Shown here in pieces: positions 35,986 through 45,412 of a DNA stretch of 64,000 bases. Below the pieces are notes generated by a model that did no database searches, was not told where the DNA came from, and worked only from the letters and a program-made list of their open reading frames with translations. The stretch lies in contig NZ_QPJW01000003.1 of the NCBI RefSeq assembly GCF_003337355.1, positions 473,531-537,530 on the forward strand, in the 5' to 3' direction. The translations under genes and the position numbers were made by a program. Source of the stretch: Fontibacillus phaseoli. Its GTDB lineage: Bacteria > Bacillota > Bacilli > Paenibacillales > Paenibacillaceae. Each line of letters starts with the position of its first letter. Positions within the stretch are counted from its first letter, which is position 1.

Positions 35986-36864
35986 TTAACGGGTGAAGTA
36001 ATCAATGAGGATATCGTTGATTTCATCGGCAATTTCATGATTAATTCCATGCCCCGTATCCTCGAATATGCGCCTGTTCATCTTGTATGTCTGCAGAGCC
36101 GCATTTCCTCCAAGGATGGAAAAAGGATCGGCTTCTCCCACCAGATAGAGTGTCTTGCCGCGAATGCTATCGATCTGCTCATCCTCAAAGCCTTTAACTT
36201 TATGAAAACGCATGGCCATATTGTTATAGCCCTTTAATAAGTATGTAAAATGCTCCAGAAGCAACGGATTGCCGGTAAAAGCGGAACTGTTTTTCCCGGT
36301 AAGCTTGGTTAACAATTTGATCACATTCCGTTTTGTAGGGAACAGGGCTTCCGGCAGGAATATGCGAAGCATTGTTTTCATCGGATTTCCGGCTGTTCCG
36401 GCAGGCACGCTTGAGGCCATGGACACGACTTTTCCCACACGCTCCGGTCTGTGGATCGCGTAATATTGGACGAGGTACCCCCCATGCGAAACACCGGCCA
36501 GATCGATCCGTTCAAGCCCGAGTCCATCCAATAGGTCGTCGATCCAACACGCGTCGTCAAACTCTTTAGTATAATTCTCATTGGGCACACTCTTTCCGGG
36601 CCCGCCCAGCGTATCCACCGCGAACAATCGAAAATGAGGCGCCAGTGCGGCGGCATTGTAAATCCACATCAAGGCGGAATCATCCCCTACGCCATGAAAA
36701 AGCATAACTGGAGGTGCATCCTCTTTACCGAACACATTTACATGAGTAACGCCGTAGCGCGTAGGAATCTTGGTTGGCAGAACCTCCGTGCCCCATGCTT
36801 CAAGCAAACGGTCATAGGTTCTTAGGATGTTCTCTTCAGCCTTTGGCGTTCTGTAGATTTTCAT
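35986..36864 (-). CDS. Alpha/beta hydrolase
   Basis: 292 residues. Alpha/beta hydrolase fold: VMLFHGVGDDSALMW (oxyanion HG), nucleophile elbow GVSHGG with Ser at about 126, LYLVGEADPFS (acid Asp) and TGHGINHE (His). The triad is complete. It is 5 bp after a TetR gene, so it is regulated with it. The substrate is unknown; similar enzymes cleave esters or lactones. Confidence 0.9.
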   Translation of the reverse strand: MKIYRTPKAEENILRTYDRLLEAWGTEVLPTKIPTRYGVTHVNVFGKEDAPPVMLFHGVGDDSALMWIYNAAALAPHFRLFAVDTLGGPGKSVPNENYTKEFDDACWIDDLLDGLGLERIDLAGVSHGGYLVQYYAIHRPERVGKVVSMASSVPAGTAGNPMKTMLRIFLPEALFPTKRNVIKLLTKLTGKNSSAFTGNPLLLEHFTYLLKGYNNMAMRFHKVKGFEDEQIDSIRGKTLYLVGEADPFSILGGNAALQTYKMNRRIFEDTGHGINHEIADEINDILIDYFTR

Positions 36865-36869
36865 ATATG

Positions 36870-37499
36870 CTATTCCTCCTTACAAATATGCTGAGCGAAA
36901 AAGCGTCTCAATAGTTCAGACAGCTCAATCCGTGCCGCCGTCCTTTCCTCATCCTCAGCCAGGCCGGGGCCTGAAAAATATTTGTGAAATACATACAGAA
37001 TCATGGATTGATACTCAGCCGCCAGAAGCTCCGGATCGTCTCCTTCCATAAATCCTTTGTCCCGCATCCGGGTAAACACATGCTTATGATGCTCAAGCGG
37101 GACGGTAAAGAGAAGTTGCCGATAAATTTCGGCCGCCTTGGAACTTCTTTGCTTTTCTATCGTCAGCATCCGAATCAGTTTATTGATTTTTCCTTCCAGT
37201 AAATAGCCCTCCATATAAGCAACCCCGGCAAAAACAAATTTCTCGCACTCGATCCTTGAAGCAGCATCCAGCGCTTGGATAAACTGGACTTTGCGTATCT
37301 GCGTCCATTGCTCCGACTGGTCGAACAGGGAATGCAGAATGTCCTCCTTGTTCTTGAAATGATAATAAATGGAGCTTTCCTTGATCCCCACCGCCTTCCC
37401 TATATCCCTAATGGAGACGGTGGTATAACCATCTACGCAAAACAGGTCCAAAGCGGCGTCCATAATCCTATTTTTTGTACTTTGTTCAGGTTGTTTCAT
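36870..37499 (-). CDS. TetR family regulator of the hydrolase
   Basis: 209 residues. The helix-turn-helix is DAALDLFCVDGYTTVSIRDIGKAVGIKESSIYYHFKNKEDIL; the C-terminal ligand domain is not assigned to a subfamily. It is the first gene of a two-gene operon. Two 14-bp dyads lie in its promoter region at 37517-37530 and 37546-37559, so autorepression is likely. Confidence 0.9.
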   Translation of the reverse strand: MKQPEQSTKNRIMDAALDLFCVDGYTTVSIRDIGKAVGIKESSIYYHFKNKEDILHSLFDQSEQWTQIRKVQFIQALDAASRIECEKFVFAGVAYMEGYLLEGKINKLIRMLTIEKQRSSKAAEIYRQLLFTVPLEHHKHVFTRMRDKGFMEGDDPELLAAEYQSMILYVFHKYFSGPGLAEDEERTAARIELSELLRRFFAQHICKEE

Positions 37500-37516
37500 A
37501 GGCCTCCTTATATAGA

Positions 37517-37530
37517 CTAACAGTTGTTAG
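37517..37530. promoter_or_regulatory. TetR operator, downstream copy
   Basis: CTAACAGTTGTTAG, inverted arms CTAACA/TGTTAG with a 2-bp centre. It lies between the -10 box and the start codon. Confidence 0.75.
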
Positions 37531-37538
37531 GTAACTTA

Positions 37539-37567
37539 AGTCTATCTAACAACTGTTAGATTGTCAA
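37539..37567 (-). promoter_or_regulatory. Promoter of the TetR-hydrolase operon
   Basis: TTGACA (37562-37567) and TAGACT (37539-37544) with 17 bp spacing. The 17-bp spacer contains the second operator dyad. Confidence 0.7.
37546..37559. promoter_or_regulatory. TetR operator, spacer copy
   Basis: CTAACAACTGTTAG is the exact reverse complement of the downstream copy and is buried between -35 and -10. Confidence 0.75.
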
Positions 37568-37599
37568 ATCTGCGCAAGGACTTGCCGATATAACTGCAA

Positions 37600-37625
37600 A
37601 AGCCTCCATTTGGCTATGGAGGCTT
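37600..37625 (-). terminator. Terminator of the MacB-like operon
   Basis: AAGCCTCCAT pairs with ATGGAGGCTT on a 6-nt loop, followed by TTGCAG; about 70 bp after the permease stop. The T run is short. Confidence 0.6.
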
Positions 37626-37692
37626 ACTTCGACTCTGCTATTTTCAGGACTTGTTCTTGCGAAAGCGATCAGGGTATCTTCTTATATTACGG

Positions 37693-40600
37693 CTACTCGA
37701 CACTTTTTAGCGCCTCCACCATGTTGATCCGGTTCAACGTGCGATTGGTCATCCAATTGACAACAACAGCAAAGCAGAACGTAATCGCGGCTGAAATCAG
37801 ATAGCTGACAAGCTCTACATGCACGGCGAAATACATGGCCGGCATATTAAGCGCGGTGGTGAGGAATCCGCTTAGAATCCGCCCCACCGGCAATCCAATA
37901 AGGATACCTATTAAAGTTAGGATCAGCGATTCTTTATTAACGTATTGGTGCACTTCCTTATCATAGAACCCCAACACCTTAATGGTTGCGAGCTCCCGAT
38001 TGCGTTCCGAGATATTCGTGTTCGAGAGCGTAAACAGCACCACAAAGGCGAGTCCTCCCGCCATGACCGTGATCAGCAATACGACCGCGTTGATCAGATC
38101 GAATCCGAAATCCGCCCTCAGCGCGGCCGTGCTGACGGCGGAAAGCACGGAGTCGTTCTCAAGAAGAGTTTCCGCATAAGCGGCCTGATCCGTACCGGCA
38201 TCCGACAGATGCGCAAGCACGCCGTTCGAAACATACTTGCCAAACAGGGTTTCATACAGCTTCTGCGTCATATATACGGTATTGCCCAGATAATTCTGCA
38301 CTACATCCGATACGACCGCCTCCTGCTGCACAAGCCCCATATCCTGTAATGACACGGTATTGCCCGGTTTTAGGCCGAGACTTCGCGCCGCGCTCCGCGT
38401 TATCAATACGCCTTCGTCATCCGGATCAATTAGCTTTCCGTCCAGATTCTCAATGCTAATATATTCCCTTAAGGCGGCGCCCTCCGGGATCACCATCAAC
38501 TGCACCTTTTCACCCTTTTCGTTACCATTGATCACCTTCACGCTTTCAATCCGCAGGTTCACGTAATCCTCGATCTGGCTGTCGGCAGACATCTGCCCAG
38601 TCAACTCATCGTTAGCATCATCTTCAAAAACGGCCATCAAATCATAATGGTAGATGTTCTCGTACTGCTTTGGCGCCAAGTCCACAATGGAGTCCTTAAT
38701 CGCAAAACCGCAGAGAATCAGGGCGGTGCAGCCCATGATCCCCCCAATCGTCATGAACAGCCGCTTTTTATACCGGAACAAATTCCGCACGGTCACCTTG
38801 TTCAGAAATTTCAGGCGGTTCCAGATCCCGGGGATTCGCTCCAAAAATACGCGGGCCCCTGCTCGCGGCGCCTTGGGACGCATGAGAGCTGCAGGCATTT
38901 TTACCAGTTCGCTGCGGCAGGCGAGTATGGTGGCTCCCACGATCCCCGCGATGAACAGCAACACCCCTCCCACGCCATAAAGCAGGTCAAAACGAAGATG
39001 AACTTGTGGGAGGCTGTATAGCTCCTCCAAAACAACCGATACAAATTTAGGCATGAAAACAAAGCCGAACAAATCGCCCAAAACGCCGCCGAGCAGGCAA
39101 GCCATAAGGGCAAACAGAATATATTTGCGATATACGGCTCCATTTCCAAACCCCAATGCCTTGTAAGTCCCGATCAGTCCGCGTTCTTCCTCCACCATTC
39201 GTGTCATCGCGGTAAGGCTCATGAGAATCGCAACAAGCAAAAAGATCACGGGAAAAACCTTTCCCACCGCTTCGATGGAGGACAAGTCGCTGGTAAGACT
39301 GGAATAGCTGTCGATCGAAGTCCGGTCCTGAACATACCACTGGGTCATATCCAAGTTGTCCAGCTCTGCGTAAGCATCGGATAGTTTTTGTTCGGCCTCT
39401 TCCTTTTTACCGACGTATTCCTGCTCTTGTTCCTTTAACTCCGCTTCGCCTTCAGCCAATTCTTCTTTGCCGTCGGCCATCTCTTTCCTGGCATCCGCGA
39501 TTTTGTCTTTGGCATCCGCCTCTTCCGCGTTCAACTTCGCCTCGCCTTTGGAGAGTTCGGCCTTTCCGTCAGCCAGTTCGGCTTTGCCGTCTTTAAGCTC
39601 CGCTTGTTGGCTGGCTATGGTCCGGCGGGCAGCTTCGATCTGCGTCTCTCCTGCGGAGAGCTTCGCTTCGGCTTTGGCTAACTTCTGCAGACCCGATTCC
39701 TTTTGCTCCCTATAGGCGCTCTTCTGATCATCAAGCGCCTGCTGGCCGCCGATCACCTTGCCCATGCCCAGCGCGGCCCGCACACCGGCATCCCCCTGTC
39801 CCGGAAGCGCACCTGCAAGAGCAGCGCTCTCGGCCCCGGTTCCCGCCGCGATATCACTTTCATCCGCCCCGGTTGCTGCCAATGAAGCCGCTGAATTCAC
39901 CAGCGCATTCCATTCCTTGTCGGGCCACAAGTCGCCATAAGAGCTTTTTAACCCCGCAACTTGCGGCTCCAGCTTCATGCGTGCCCCATCCAATTGTCCC
40001 TGGGCCTCATCCAACTGCCGTCCGGCTGCGGCGAACCGTGCTTCAGCCTGCTGCCGCTCTTCTGCCAACTGCTGTCTGCCCTCTTTTATCTTTTGGGCAT
40101 TCGCCTTCAGCTCGGCCTCGCCTTTTCTTAGCCGGGCTTCGCCCTCTGCCAGTTGTTCCTCAGCCTTCGCCAGTTTCTGCTTGGTGCTGTTGATTTTCGA
40201 ACGGGCCTCGGCAATTTTCTTCGCCGCTTTCTTCTCTTCGTCGGCAAGCGTAACCTCGCCATTCGCCAGTTCCTTTCTGACCTGGGCGATATCGTCCCAG
40301 GCGCCCGCAAATTTCTTGTCTGCTTCCGCAAATTTGTCATCCATGGTAGTCTCGGCGTCTTCGAGTTTCGTCCGCGCCTCTTGCAAAACAGAGTCGTAAC
40401 GAGCTTTCTCCCGCTGTGCTTTGATGCGGCTTTCAATATTACCGATGGCGGACTGGACCGCCCGGTCATATTCATCGGAATAGCTGTCCATCTCCCGTGT
40501 TCCATCCAAAACAATATAAGCCGCGGTATAAATATCGCTGCTCACATTCTCGGGAGTTATAAAAAATGTATAGTCCGTGGATGCGGAAGAACGGAATATA

Positions 40601-41289
40601 TTTTCGGCGCCGCTCCCCTGGATATCCATCGGATCCAACACTGCGCCTGTAATGGTATAGCTTGTATTGGCAAGGGTTGGAGCCTTCTTTTCCTCCAGGC
40701 CCATCTCGATATCTTGGTCCATATCTAAATCCATATCCGGGTCAAGGCCACCGCTCTCGTCCGGAACGTCTTTAGCGTCAGTTACTTTCGGTGTCTCTTC
40801 GGCAGGAACGTCGCTGTCTTCCTCAACCTCTTCTTTTATGGTCAAGGTATCGCCTATGGATTTGCCGCTTTCTTCCAGGTATTTTTGCGTAACGGCGATT
40901 TCCCCCGCTTTGCTTGGCAAGGTTCCTTCCAGCAAGAAAGGGGCATTTAACCCCTTCGGGCTCAACACGTTTAATTCCGTGCTCTTGCGGATTCCATCCA
41001 CATCCGTATGAGCCGTTTCGCTGTACCCGCCTTCCGCAGTCTCGACTCCATCTACCTGCGCCAAGGCTTTCACATCTTCTTCGGTCAGCCCCAGGGTAGA
41101 CAAGACCCGGATGTCAAACAGCTTTTGTTCGTCATAAAATTTATCCGCGGAGTAATACATATCGAGGCAGGCCGCGTACAGACCTGTCAGCATGCCTACG
41201 CCGAGTGCCGTGATCAACATAATGGATAAAAAACGTTTCCAGCCCTTTTGGATAGAGCGCAGGATGTCTTTTTGGTATGCTTTGTTCAT
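37693..41289 (-). CDS. Large FtsX/MacB-type ABC transporter permease
   Basis: 1198 residues. One N-terminal membrane helix (about 15-45) is followed by an extracellular MacB_PCD domain and a very long helical, Ala/Lys/Glu-rich coiled coil (about 270-630, repeated motifs LAKAEEQLAEGEARL and KAELADGKAELSKGEAK). Next is an FtsX domain with three helices (about 665-800), a second extracellular domain, and a final FtsX domain (about 1060-1198). The acid repeat DPDMDLDMDQDIEMG lies near residue 185. This is the architecture of export-linked permeases with helical hairpins. It pairs with the ATPase 3 bp upstream and is regulated by the divergent TetR. Confidence 0.92.
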   Translation of the reverse strand: MNKAYQKDILRSIQKGWKRFLSIMLITALGVGMLTGLYAACLDMYYSADKFYDEQKLFDIRVLSTLGLTEEDVKALAQVDGVETAEGGYSETAHTDVDGIRKSTELNVLSPKGLNAPFLLEGTLPSKAGEIAVTQKYLEESGKSIGDTLTIKEEVEEDSDVPAEETPKVTDAKDVPDESGGLDPDMDLDMDQDIEMGLEEKKAPTLANTSYTITGAVLDPMDIQGSGAENIFRSSASTDYTFFITPENVSSDIYTAAYIVLDGTREMDSYSDEYDRAVQSAIGNIESRIKAQREKARYDSVLQEARTKLEDAETTMDDKFAEADKKFAGAWDDIAQVRKELANGEVTLADEEKKAAKKIAEARSKINSTKQKLAKAEEQLAEGEARLRKGEAELKANAQKIKEGRQQLAEERQQAEARFAAAGRQLDEAQGQLDGARMKLEPQVAGLKSSYGDLWPDKEWNALVNSAASLAATGADESDIAAGTGAESAALAGALPGQGDAGVRAALGMGKVIGGQQALDDQKSAYREQKESGLQKLAKAEAKLSAGETQIEAARRTIASQQAELKDGKAELADGKAELSKGEAKLNAEEADAKDKIADARKEMADGKEELAEGEAELKEQEQEYVGKKEEAEQKLSDAYAELDNLDMTQWYVQDRTSIDSYSSLTSDLSSIEAVGKVFPVIFLLVAILMSLTAMTRMVEEERGLIGTYKALGFGNGAVYRKYILFALMACLLGGVLGDLFGFVFMPKFVSVVLEELYSLPQVHLRFDLLYGVGGVLLFIAGIVGATILACRSELVKMPAALMRPKAPRAGARVFLERIPGIWNRLKFLNKVTVRNLFRYKKRLFMTIGGIMGCTALILCGFAIKDSIVDLAPKQYENIYHYDLMAVFEDDANDELTGQMSADSQIEDYVNLRIESVKVINGNEKGEKVQLMVIPEGAALREYISIENLDGKLIDPDDEGVLITRSAARSLGLKPGNTVSLQDMGLVQQEAVVSDVVQNYLGNTVYMTQKLYETLFGKYVSNGVLAHLSDAGTDQAAYAETLLENDSVLSAVSTAALRADFGFDLINAVVLLITVMAGGLAFVVLFTLSNTNISERNRELATIKVLGFYDKEVHQYVNKESLILTLIGILIGLPVGRILSGFLTTALNMPAMYFAVHVELVSYLISAAITFCFAVVVNWMTNRTLNRINMVEALKSVE

Positions 41290-41292
41290 GCC

Positions 41293-41994
41293 TTACCACT
41301 CAATCTGCGCAATGGGTACAGGCTGCTCATTTCGGGCAGTCTTTACAACCTTGCCGCTTTTAAAGTGAATGACCTTGTCAGCCATGGGGGCCAAGGCGGA
41401 GTTATGCGTAATGAGTAATACGGTGATTTTCTCCCGGCGGCAAGTATCCTGCAGAAGCTGCAAAATCTGCTTCCCGGTATTGTAATCCAGTGCGCCCGTG
41501 GGTTCATCGCATAACAGCAGCTTTGGATTTTTCGCAAGGGCACGGGCGATGGATACGCGCTGTTGCTCGCCGCCGGACAGTTGCGCGGGGAAATTGCTCA
41601 TACGATCTCCAAGTCCTACTTTATCCAGCGTTTCTGCTGCGTTAAGCGAGTTCTCGCAAATTTGTGCGGCCAGCTCCACGTTCTCCAGTGCCGTCAAATT
41701 CGGCACCAGATTATAGAACTGGAATACGAAGCCGATATCCGTACGGCGATAGCCCACCAGTTGCTTGTGGTTGTACTTGGAGATGTTTTCACCGTCCACG
41801 ATGACATCGCCTGAAGATGCGGTATCCATCCCGCCCAATATGTTCAAGGCCGTGGTCTTACCGGCACCGGAAGCCCCCAAAATAACCGCCAGTTCGCCTC
41901 TTTCGATCGAGAAGCTCGCATCGTCGAGCGCCCGGATCGCCACACCTTCGGACGCGTATTCTTTTATCACATGATTGAATTCGATATATGCCAC
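41293..41994 (-). CDS. ABC transporter ATPase (LolD/MacB family)
   Basis: 233 residues. Walker [11 protein letters not shown]-loop [14 protein letters not shown], signature [15 protein letters not shown], Walker [12 protein letters not shown], and switch ITHNSALA. This is the MacB/LolD-type nucleotide-binding subunit. It is translated just before the giant permease and lies 177 bp from the divergent TetR gene. It probably drives mechanotransmission through the permease rather than classical transport. Confidence 0.93.
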   Translation of the reverse strand: MAYIEFNHVIKEYASEGVAIRALDDASFSIERGELAVILGASGAGKTTALNILGGMDTASSGDVIVDGENISKYNHKQLVGYRRTDIGFVFQFYNLVPNLTALENVELAAQICENSLNAAETLDKVGLGDRMSNFPAQLSGGEQQRVSIARALAKNPKLLLCDEPTGALDYNTGKQILQLLQDTCRREKITVLLITHNSALAPMADKVIHFKSGKVVKTARNEQPVPIAQIEW

Positions 41995-42110
41995 CTGATT
42001 CTCTCCTTCAAGTGTTTGACTTTTTTCTGTTAAAATAATAGCTTAAAGACAACGTGTTGTTTTTACAACCATCAGATGATTTTGAAACGCTGGTTTCACA
42101 ACATTTCACC

Positions 42111-42130
42111 TTCAAAATGTCGATTTTGAA
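42111..42130. promoter_or_regulatory. Operator candidate in the divergent promoter region
   Basis: TTCAAAAT-GTCG-ATTTTGAA, perfect 8-bp arms. It lies between the TetR gene (42171) and the ABC operon (41994); a second weaker dyad GAAAC/GTTTC occurs at about 42083-42097. Confidence 0.6.
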
Positions 42131-42170
42131 TCAAAACGATGGAGCCTGATAGGGAGGGGGGATTGGCATT

Positions 42171-42734
42171 ATGAAAGAAATGAAGCAAGACAGAAAAACG
42201 CGATATACCCGGATGGTGCTGCAGGACAGTCTGATCGAACTCATGAAGATAAAGCCGATCAACAAAATTACCATTAAAGAATTGTGCGAAAATGCGGATA
42301 TCAACCGGACGACCTTTTACGCGCATTATACGGACCCCTACGATCTTCTCCGTAAAATCGAGAATGAAGCCTTATCATGGGCAAAGGAGTCGCTTGCCAC
42401 CCTCATCAAAACAGGCAGACACGAGGCCTTGCAGGTTTTGGAGGAGGTCTTCCAATACTTCGTCGAGAACAGCAATCACCTTCAAGTCCTGATGAGTGAA
42501 CAAGGCGATATTCATTTCCAGAGGCAGCTAATTACACTGATCTATCAAGAGTGCGGTATCAACCCCTCTGCCGAACCTAACGGAAATATGGATACGAAGG
42601 AATTTTACTTTATCTTCATTGTGACCGGAAGCGTCGGTCTCATACAGCACTGGCTGAAACATGACCTAAACAAATCCGCGAAAGAAATGGCGGAGATTAT
42701 CTATACCATGGCTTCGCAGTGGTTTCCGGAGTAA
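42171..42734 (+). CDS. TetR family regulator of the MacB-like ABC operon
   Basis: 187 residues. The helix-turn-helix is IKPINKITIKELCENADINRTTFYAHYTDPYDLLRKIE, a TetR subfamily often found divergent from MacB-like ABC operons in Firmicutes. The C-terminal domain contains FYFIFIVTGSVGLIQHWLKHDL. The dyad at 42111-42130 is in the shared intergenic region, so it probably controls both directions. Confidence 0.88.
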   Translation: MKEMKQDRKTRYTRMVLQDSLIELMKIKPINKITIKELCENADINRTTFYAHYTDPYDLLRKIENEALSWAKESLATLIKTGRHEALQVLEEVFQYFVENSNHLQVLMSEQGDIHFQRQLITLIYQECGINPSAEPNGNMDTKEFYFIFIVTGSVGLIQHWLKHDLNKSAKEMAEIIYTMASQWFPE

Positions 42735-42810
42735 TTGATCCGCATTCTTCGCGCGGTATAAAATGGGGACGCGAATCGTTCGCGCCCCCTAAGTGCACGA
42801 GAAAAAGAAA

Positions 42811-42837
42811 AACGCTTGGGCTCAATGCCCAAGCGTT
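42811..42837. terminator. Bidirectional terminator
   Basis: AACGCTTGGGC pairs perfectly with GCCCAAGCGTT on a 5-nt loop, with TTCTTTTT on the plus side and TTTTTCTTTTTCTC on the minus side. It serves the TetR gene and the aldo/keto reductase. Confidence 0.9.
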
Positions 42838-42847
42838 CTTTTTAAAA

Positions 42848-43825
42848 TCAAGGCAAGCTTATGCCGCGAGAACTAACGTACAAGGCGTACCATTCATCAC
42901 GGCTTAAGTTGACGTTTTCCGCGTCAGCACAAGCCTGAATCCGGGAAGGATCCGTTGTGCCGATGATTGGTTGAATCGCGGCGGGATGTTTCATTAGCCA
43001 AGCAAGCACAATCGCTTCCCGTGAAGTTTGCTTCTCTTCGGCCAACCGATTCACTAGTAGAGCCGTATTTTTCACATGCTCGCTTGCGTCTTGAAGACTG
43101 GCTCCCGAATACAAGCCTTTGGCCAGCGAACCCCAAGCTTGCAGCTGAATGTTTTCCGTCTGGCAATATTCAAGCGTACCCTCCGGGAAAATATTATTTC
43201 GCGCCGCATCTTGGTTCACATGGATGCCGGTTTCGAGCCAACCGATTTTGTGGAGGCTCAGCTCCAATTGGTTTACCGCCAGTTTTTCGCTGCAATGATT
43301 TTGTAATAAACGAATCTGTCCGGCGCTCATATTAGAAACGCCAAAATAACGGGCTTTTCCGGACGCTTTTAGCTGATGAAAGGCTTCACCCACTTCCCGC
43401 GCGTCCATGAGCGCATCCGGGCGATGCAAGAGCAGAACATCCAAGTAGTCAATTCCCAGCCTGGAAAGAATACCGTCCACACTCTCCAAAATATATTCCT
43501 TTGAAAAATCGTACCGTGCCGGAATGCCGTTTGCTTCATCCGGAAAGCGAATTCCTAATTTCGACTGAATGATCATCTGTTCTCTTAAGGCCGGTTTTTC
43601 CTTTAACACTTGACCAAAGACGGTCTCGGCCTTGCCGAACGCATAAATATCCGCATGATCAAACATATGGATGCCGCTGGCCAAAGCAGTTTCCACTGCT
43701 TCCTGCGCCTGTTTTACATGTTCGGATTGGATGGGATCATGGCTCCATCCTCCGCCAAGCCCCATACATCCCAAAATAAGCCGGCTTGCGTTCAAGCCGT
43801 GATTATGAATTGGCAATACTGTCAT
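42848..43825 (-). CDS. Aldo/keto reductase
   Basis: 325 residues of the AKR TIM barrel. Catalytic Asp/Tyr lie in MFDHADIYAFGKAE, Lys in QMIIQSKLGI, then HRPDALMDAREV and the NADPH-site region PIIGTTDPSRIQ. The best match is the YdhF/YcsN-type group. The ATG at 43825 (11 nt after AGGGG) is preferred to a GTG at 43834. It follows the sugar cluster closely (17 bp after the phosphorylase stop), so it may be co-transcribed with it, perhaps acting on a released sugar. Confidence 0.88.
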   Translation of the reverse strand: MTVLPIHNHGLNASRLILGCMGLGGGWSHDPIQSEHVKQAQEAVETALASGIHMFDHADIYAFGKAETVFGQVLKEKPALREQMIIQSKLGIRFPDEANGIPARYDFSKEYILESVDGILSRLGIDYLDVLLLHRPDALMDAREVGEAFHQLKASGKARYFGVSNMSAGQIRLLQNHCSEKLAVNQLELSLHKIGWLETGIHVNQDAARNNIFPEGTLEYCQTENIQLQAWGSLAKGLYSGASLQDASEHVKNTALLVNRLAEEKQTSREAIVLAWLMKHPAAIQPIIGTTDPSRIQACADAENVNLSRDEWYALYVSSRGISLP

Positions 43826-43842
43826 CTCAAGCACATCCCCTG

Positions 43843-45312
43843 TTATATAATGTATTGTTGAATAGCGCCGTTATCGTCTACATAATCGATGACCGACCGA
43901 TTCCTGTTAAGGTCTACGAACAAGGTACACCGCATTTTATCTTTCTCCCAAGAAAGCCGTACTTCATCTGCGTCGGAGTCCAAAACCTGGAACCCCCCGT
44001 TAAACGCCTCATACTCATTGCGGAACCGGATCAGCTTCAGCAGTCTTTGTACCGCTGTTTTTTCCAAAGATTGTTCGATTTCCCCAAGGCTAAAATTATG
44101 GCGGTTAACTTCTCGCCCTTCGCCTGATTTTTCCACACTTTCAAGATCGTTTTCCCCGGCCAATAGCCCGACATAATAAACCTGGGGCACGCCAGGCGTA
44201 AAGAATTGCAAGGCCCGAGCCGCTAAATAGGCATCATCATCGCAATTTAGTACCGAATAAAATGAACACCTGATTTGATGAACGTCAAAACCATCCTCGG
44301 CTTTGTGCTCATCCGATAAAATCAGACTAAGGTTCGCTCCTCTTTCCAGGCAAGTATCAACTAATTGTCTAGCTTCTTTGGTGTCGATCAGATCATCCAA
44401 ATCCGGCTTAACCGGAACGCCGTCATGGCAATCCAGCATCGTAAACTGTTTGTGCGGTCGTGTCTTCAGGTACTGCTTCAGAGATTCGCCCGACTTATTA
44501 ATAAGCGTCTCCAATATGCGATACGGTAATATAAAATCGTAAATCCAATAACCGTGCTCCGCCAGTTTATACTGGATCTCGTAATGAGCATGCACTTCAG
44601 GCAGTAATTCAATGTCCACGGAGTCTGCAAGTTCCTTGATCCAATCGAGGAATTCATAGATTTCCGGCTCCACGAAAAAACAGCTCGTCCCCATCTTTTT
44701 TATGACATAACCGACAGCGTCGAGACGCACAATTTTCACGCCATGTTGTTTAAAATGCATAAAAAAATCGGTAAACAACTGCTTGACTTTAGGAGAGTTC
44801 ACATCCAAATCGATTTGCTCGGAAGGATCGGCTTTTCCGAAGGTCGTCCACACCCCTTCTTCTTCTCCGGTCCCTTTGATAGAGAACGTCGAATAAGGCT
44901 TCGCTCTTCGCAAAAACATTTGTTCAATATGTTCTTGTACCGGCTTTCCGTCTTCCCAAATCTTATCCAGCGTTATAAATAAATCGGCGTACTCGGATCC
45001 GCGGCCTTTGTTGAGAAAATCCTGAAAATACACTGACTGCCGGGATATATGATTCACCATCAAATCAACCAATACGTCGAAGTTTTCGCCAATCGCCTTC
45101 ATATCATCCCAGGTACCGAAGTTCGGATCGATTTCCAGATACGTCAGCGGAGCAAACCCCCGGTCTCCCGAAGAAGGGAACGGCGGGAGGATATGAACCC
45201 CACCCTTGAAGACATCAGAAAAATGCATGGAAAGAACGCGATGAAGACTTCGTAGATCACCTCCCAACGAATCCGGATACGTGATCAGTTGGACTTGATT
45301 TTTGACTGCCAC
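43843..45312 (-). CDS. GH13 sucrose-type phosphorylase
   Basis: 489 residues, subfamily GH13_18. The catalytic triad is visible: RLDAVGY (Asp about 198, nucleophile), LLPEVHAHY (Glu about 239), and DCHDGVPV (Asp about 297). ARALQFFTPGVPQVYYVG and GREVNRHNFS are family hallmarks. It would split a glucoside with phosphate to glucose 1-phosphate. The loop HDGVPVKPDLDDLID and FDVHQIRCSFYS resemble sucrose 6F-phosphate phosphorylases more than the Bifidobacterium enzyme, but the ABC (not PTS) transporter next door suggests an unphosphorylated substrate such as sucrose or glucosylglycerol. The GTG at 45312 has proper spacing from AGGAGG; the ATG at 45318 is too close. Confidence 0.85.
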   Translation of the reverse strand: MAVKNQVQLITYPDSLGGDLRSLHRVLSMHFSDVFKGGVHILPPFPSSGDRGFAPLTYLEIDPNFGTWDDMKAIGENFDVLVDLMVNHISRQSVYFQDFLNKGRGSEYADLFITLDKIWEDGKPVQEHIEQMFLRRAKPYSTFSIKGTGEEEGVWTTFGKADPSEQIDLDVNSPKVKQLFTDFFMHFKQHGVKIVRLDAVGYVIKKMGTSCFFVEPEIYEFLDWIKELADSVDIELLPEVHAHYEIQYKLAEHGYWIYDFILPYRILETLINKSGESLKQYLKTRPHKQFTMLDCHDGVPVKPDLDDLIDTKEARQLVDTCLERGANLSLILSDEHKAEDGFDVHQIRCSFYSVLNCDDDAYLAARALQFFTPGVPQVYYVGLLAGENDLESVEKSGEGREVNRHNFSLGEIEQSLEKTAVQRLLKLIRFRNEYEAFNGGFQVLDSDADEVRLSWEKDKMRCTLFVDLNRNRSVIDYVDDNGAIQQYII

Positions 45313-45339
45313 ATTCATTCCTCCTATAGTCCATACATC

Positions 45340-45412
45340 CCTTATATGACTTCCAGCTTCGGCAAATCGACAATGGCGCCGTCTTTTCCCGGGGTGAGGA
45401 TCACGAGCTTTA
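45340..45412 (-). pseudogene. Short coding remnant after the oxidoreductase gene
   Basis: A frame of about 23 codons reads VVKLVILTPGKDGAIVDLPK then LEVI and a stop, in a different frame from the upstream Gfo/Idh gene and without a start. It looks like the end of a lost protein. Low confidence. Confidence 0.3.
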
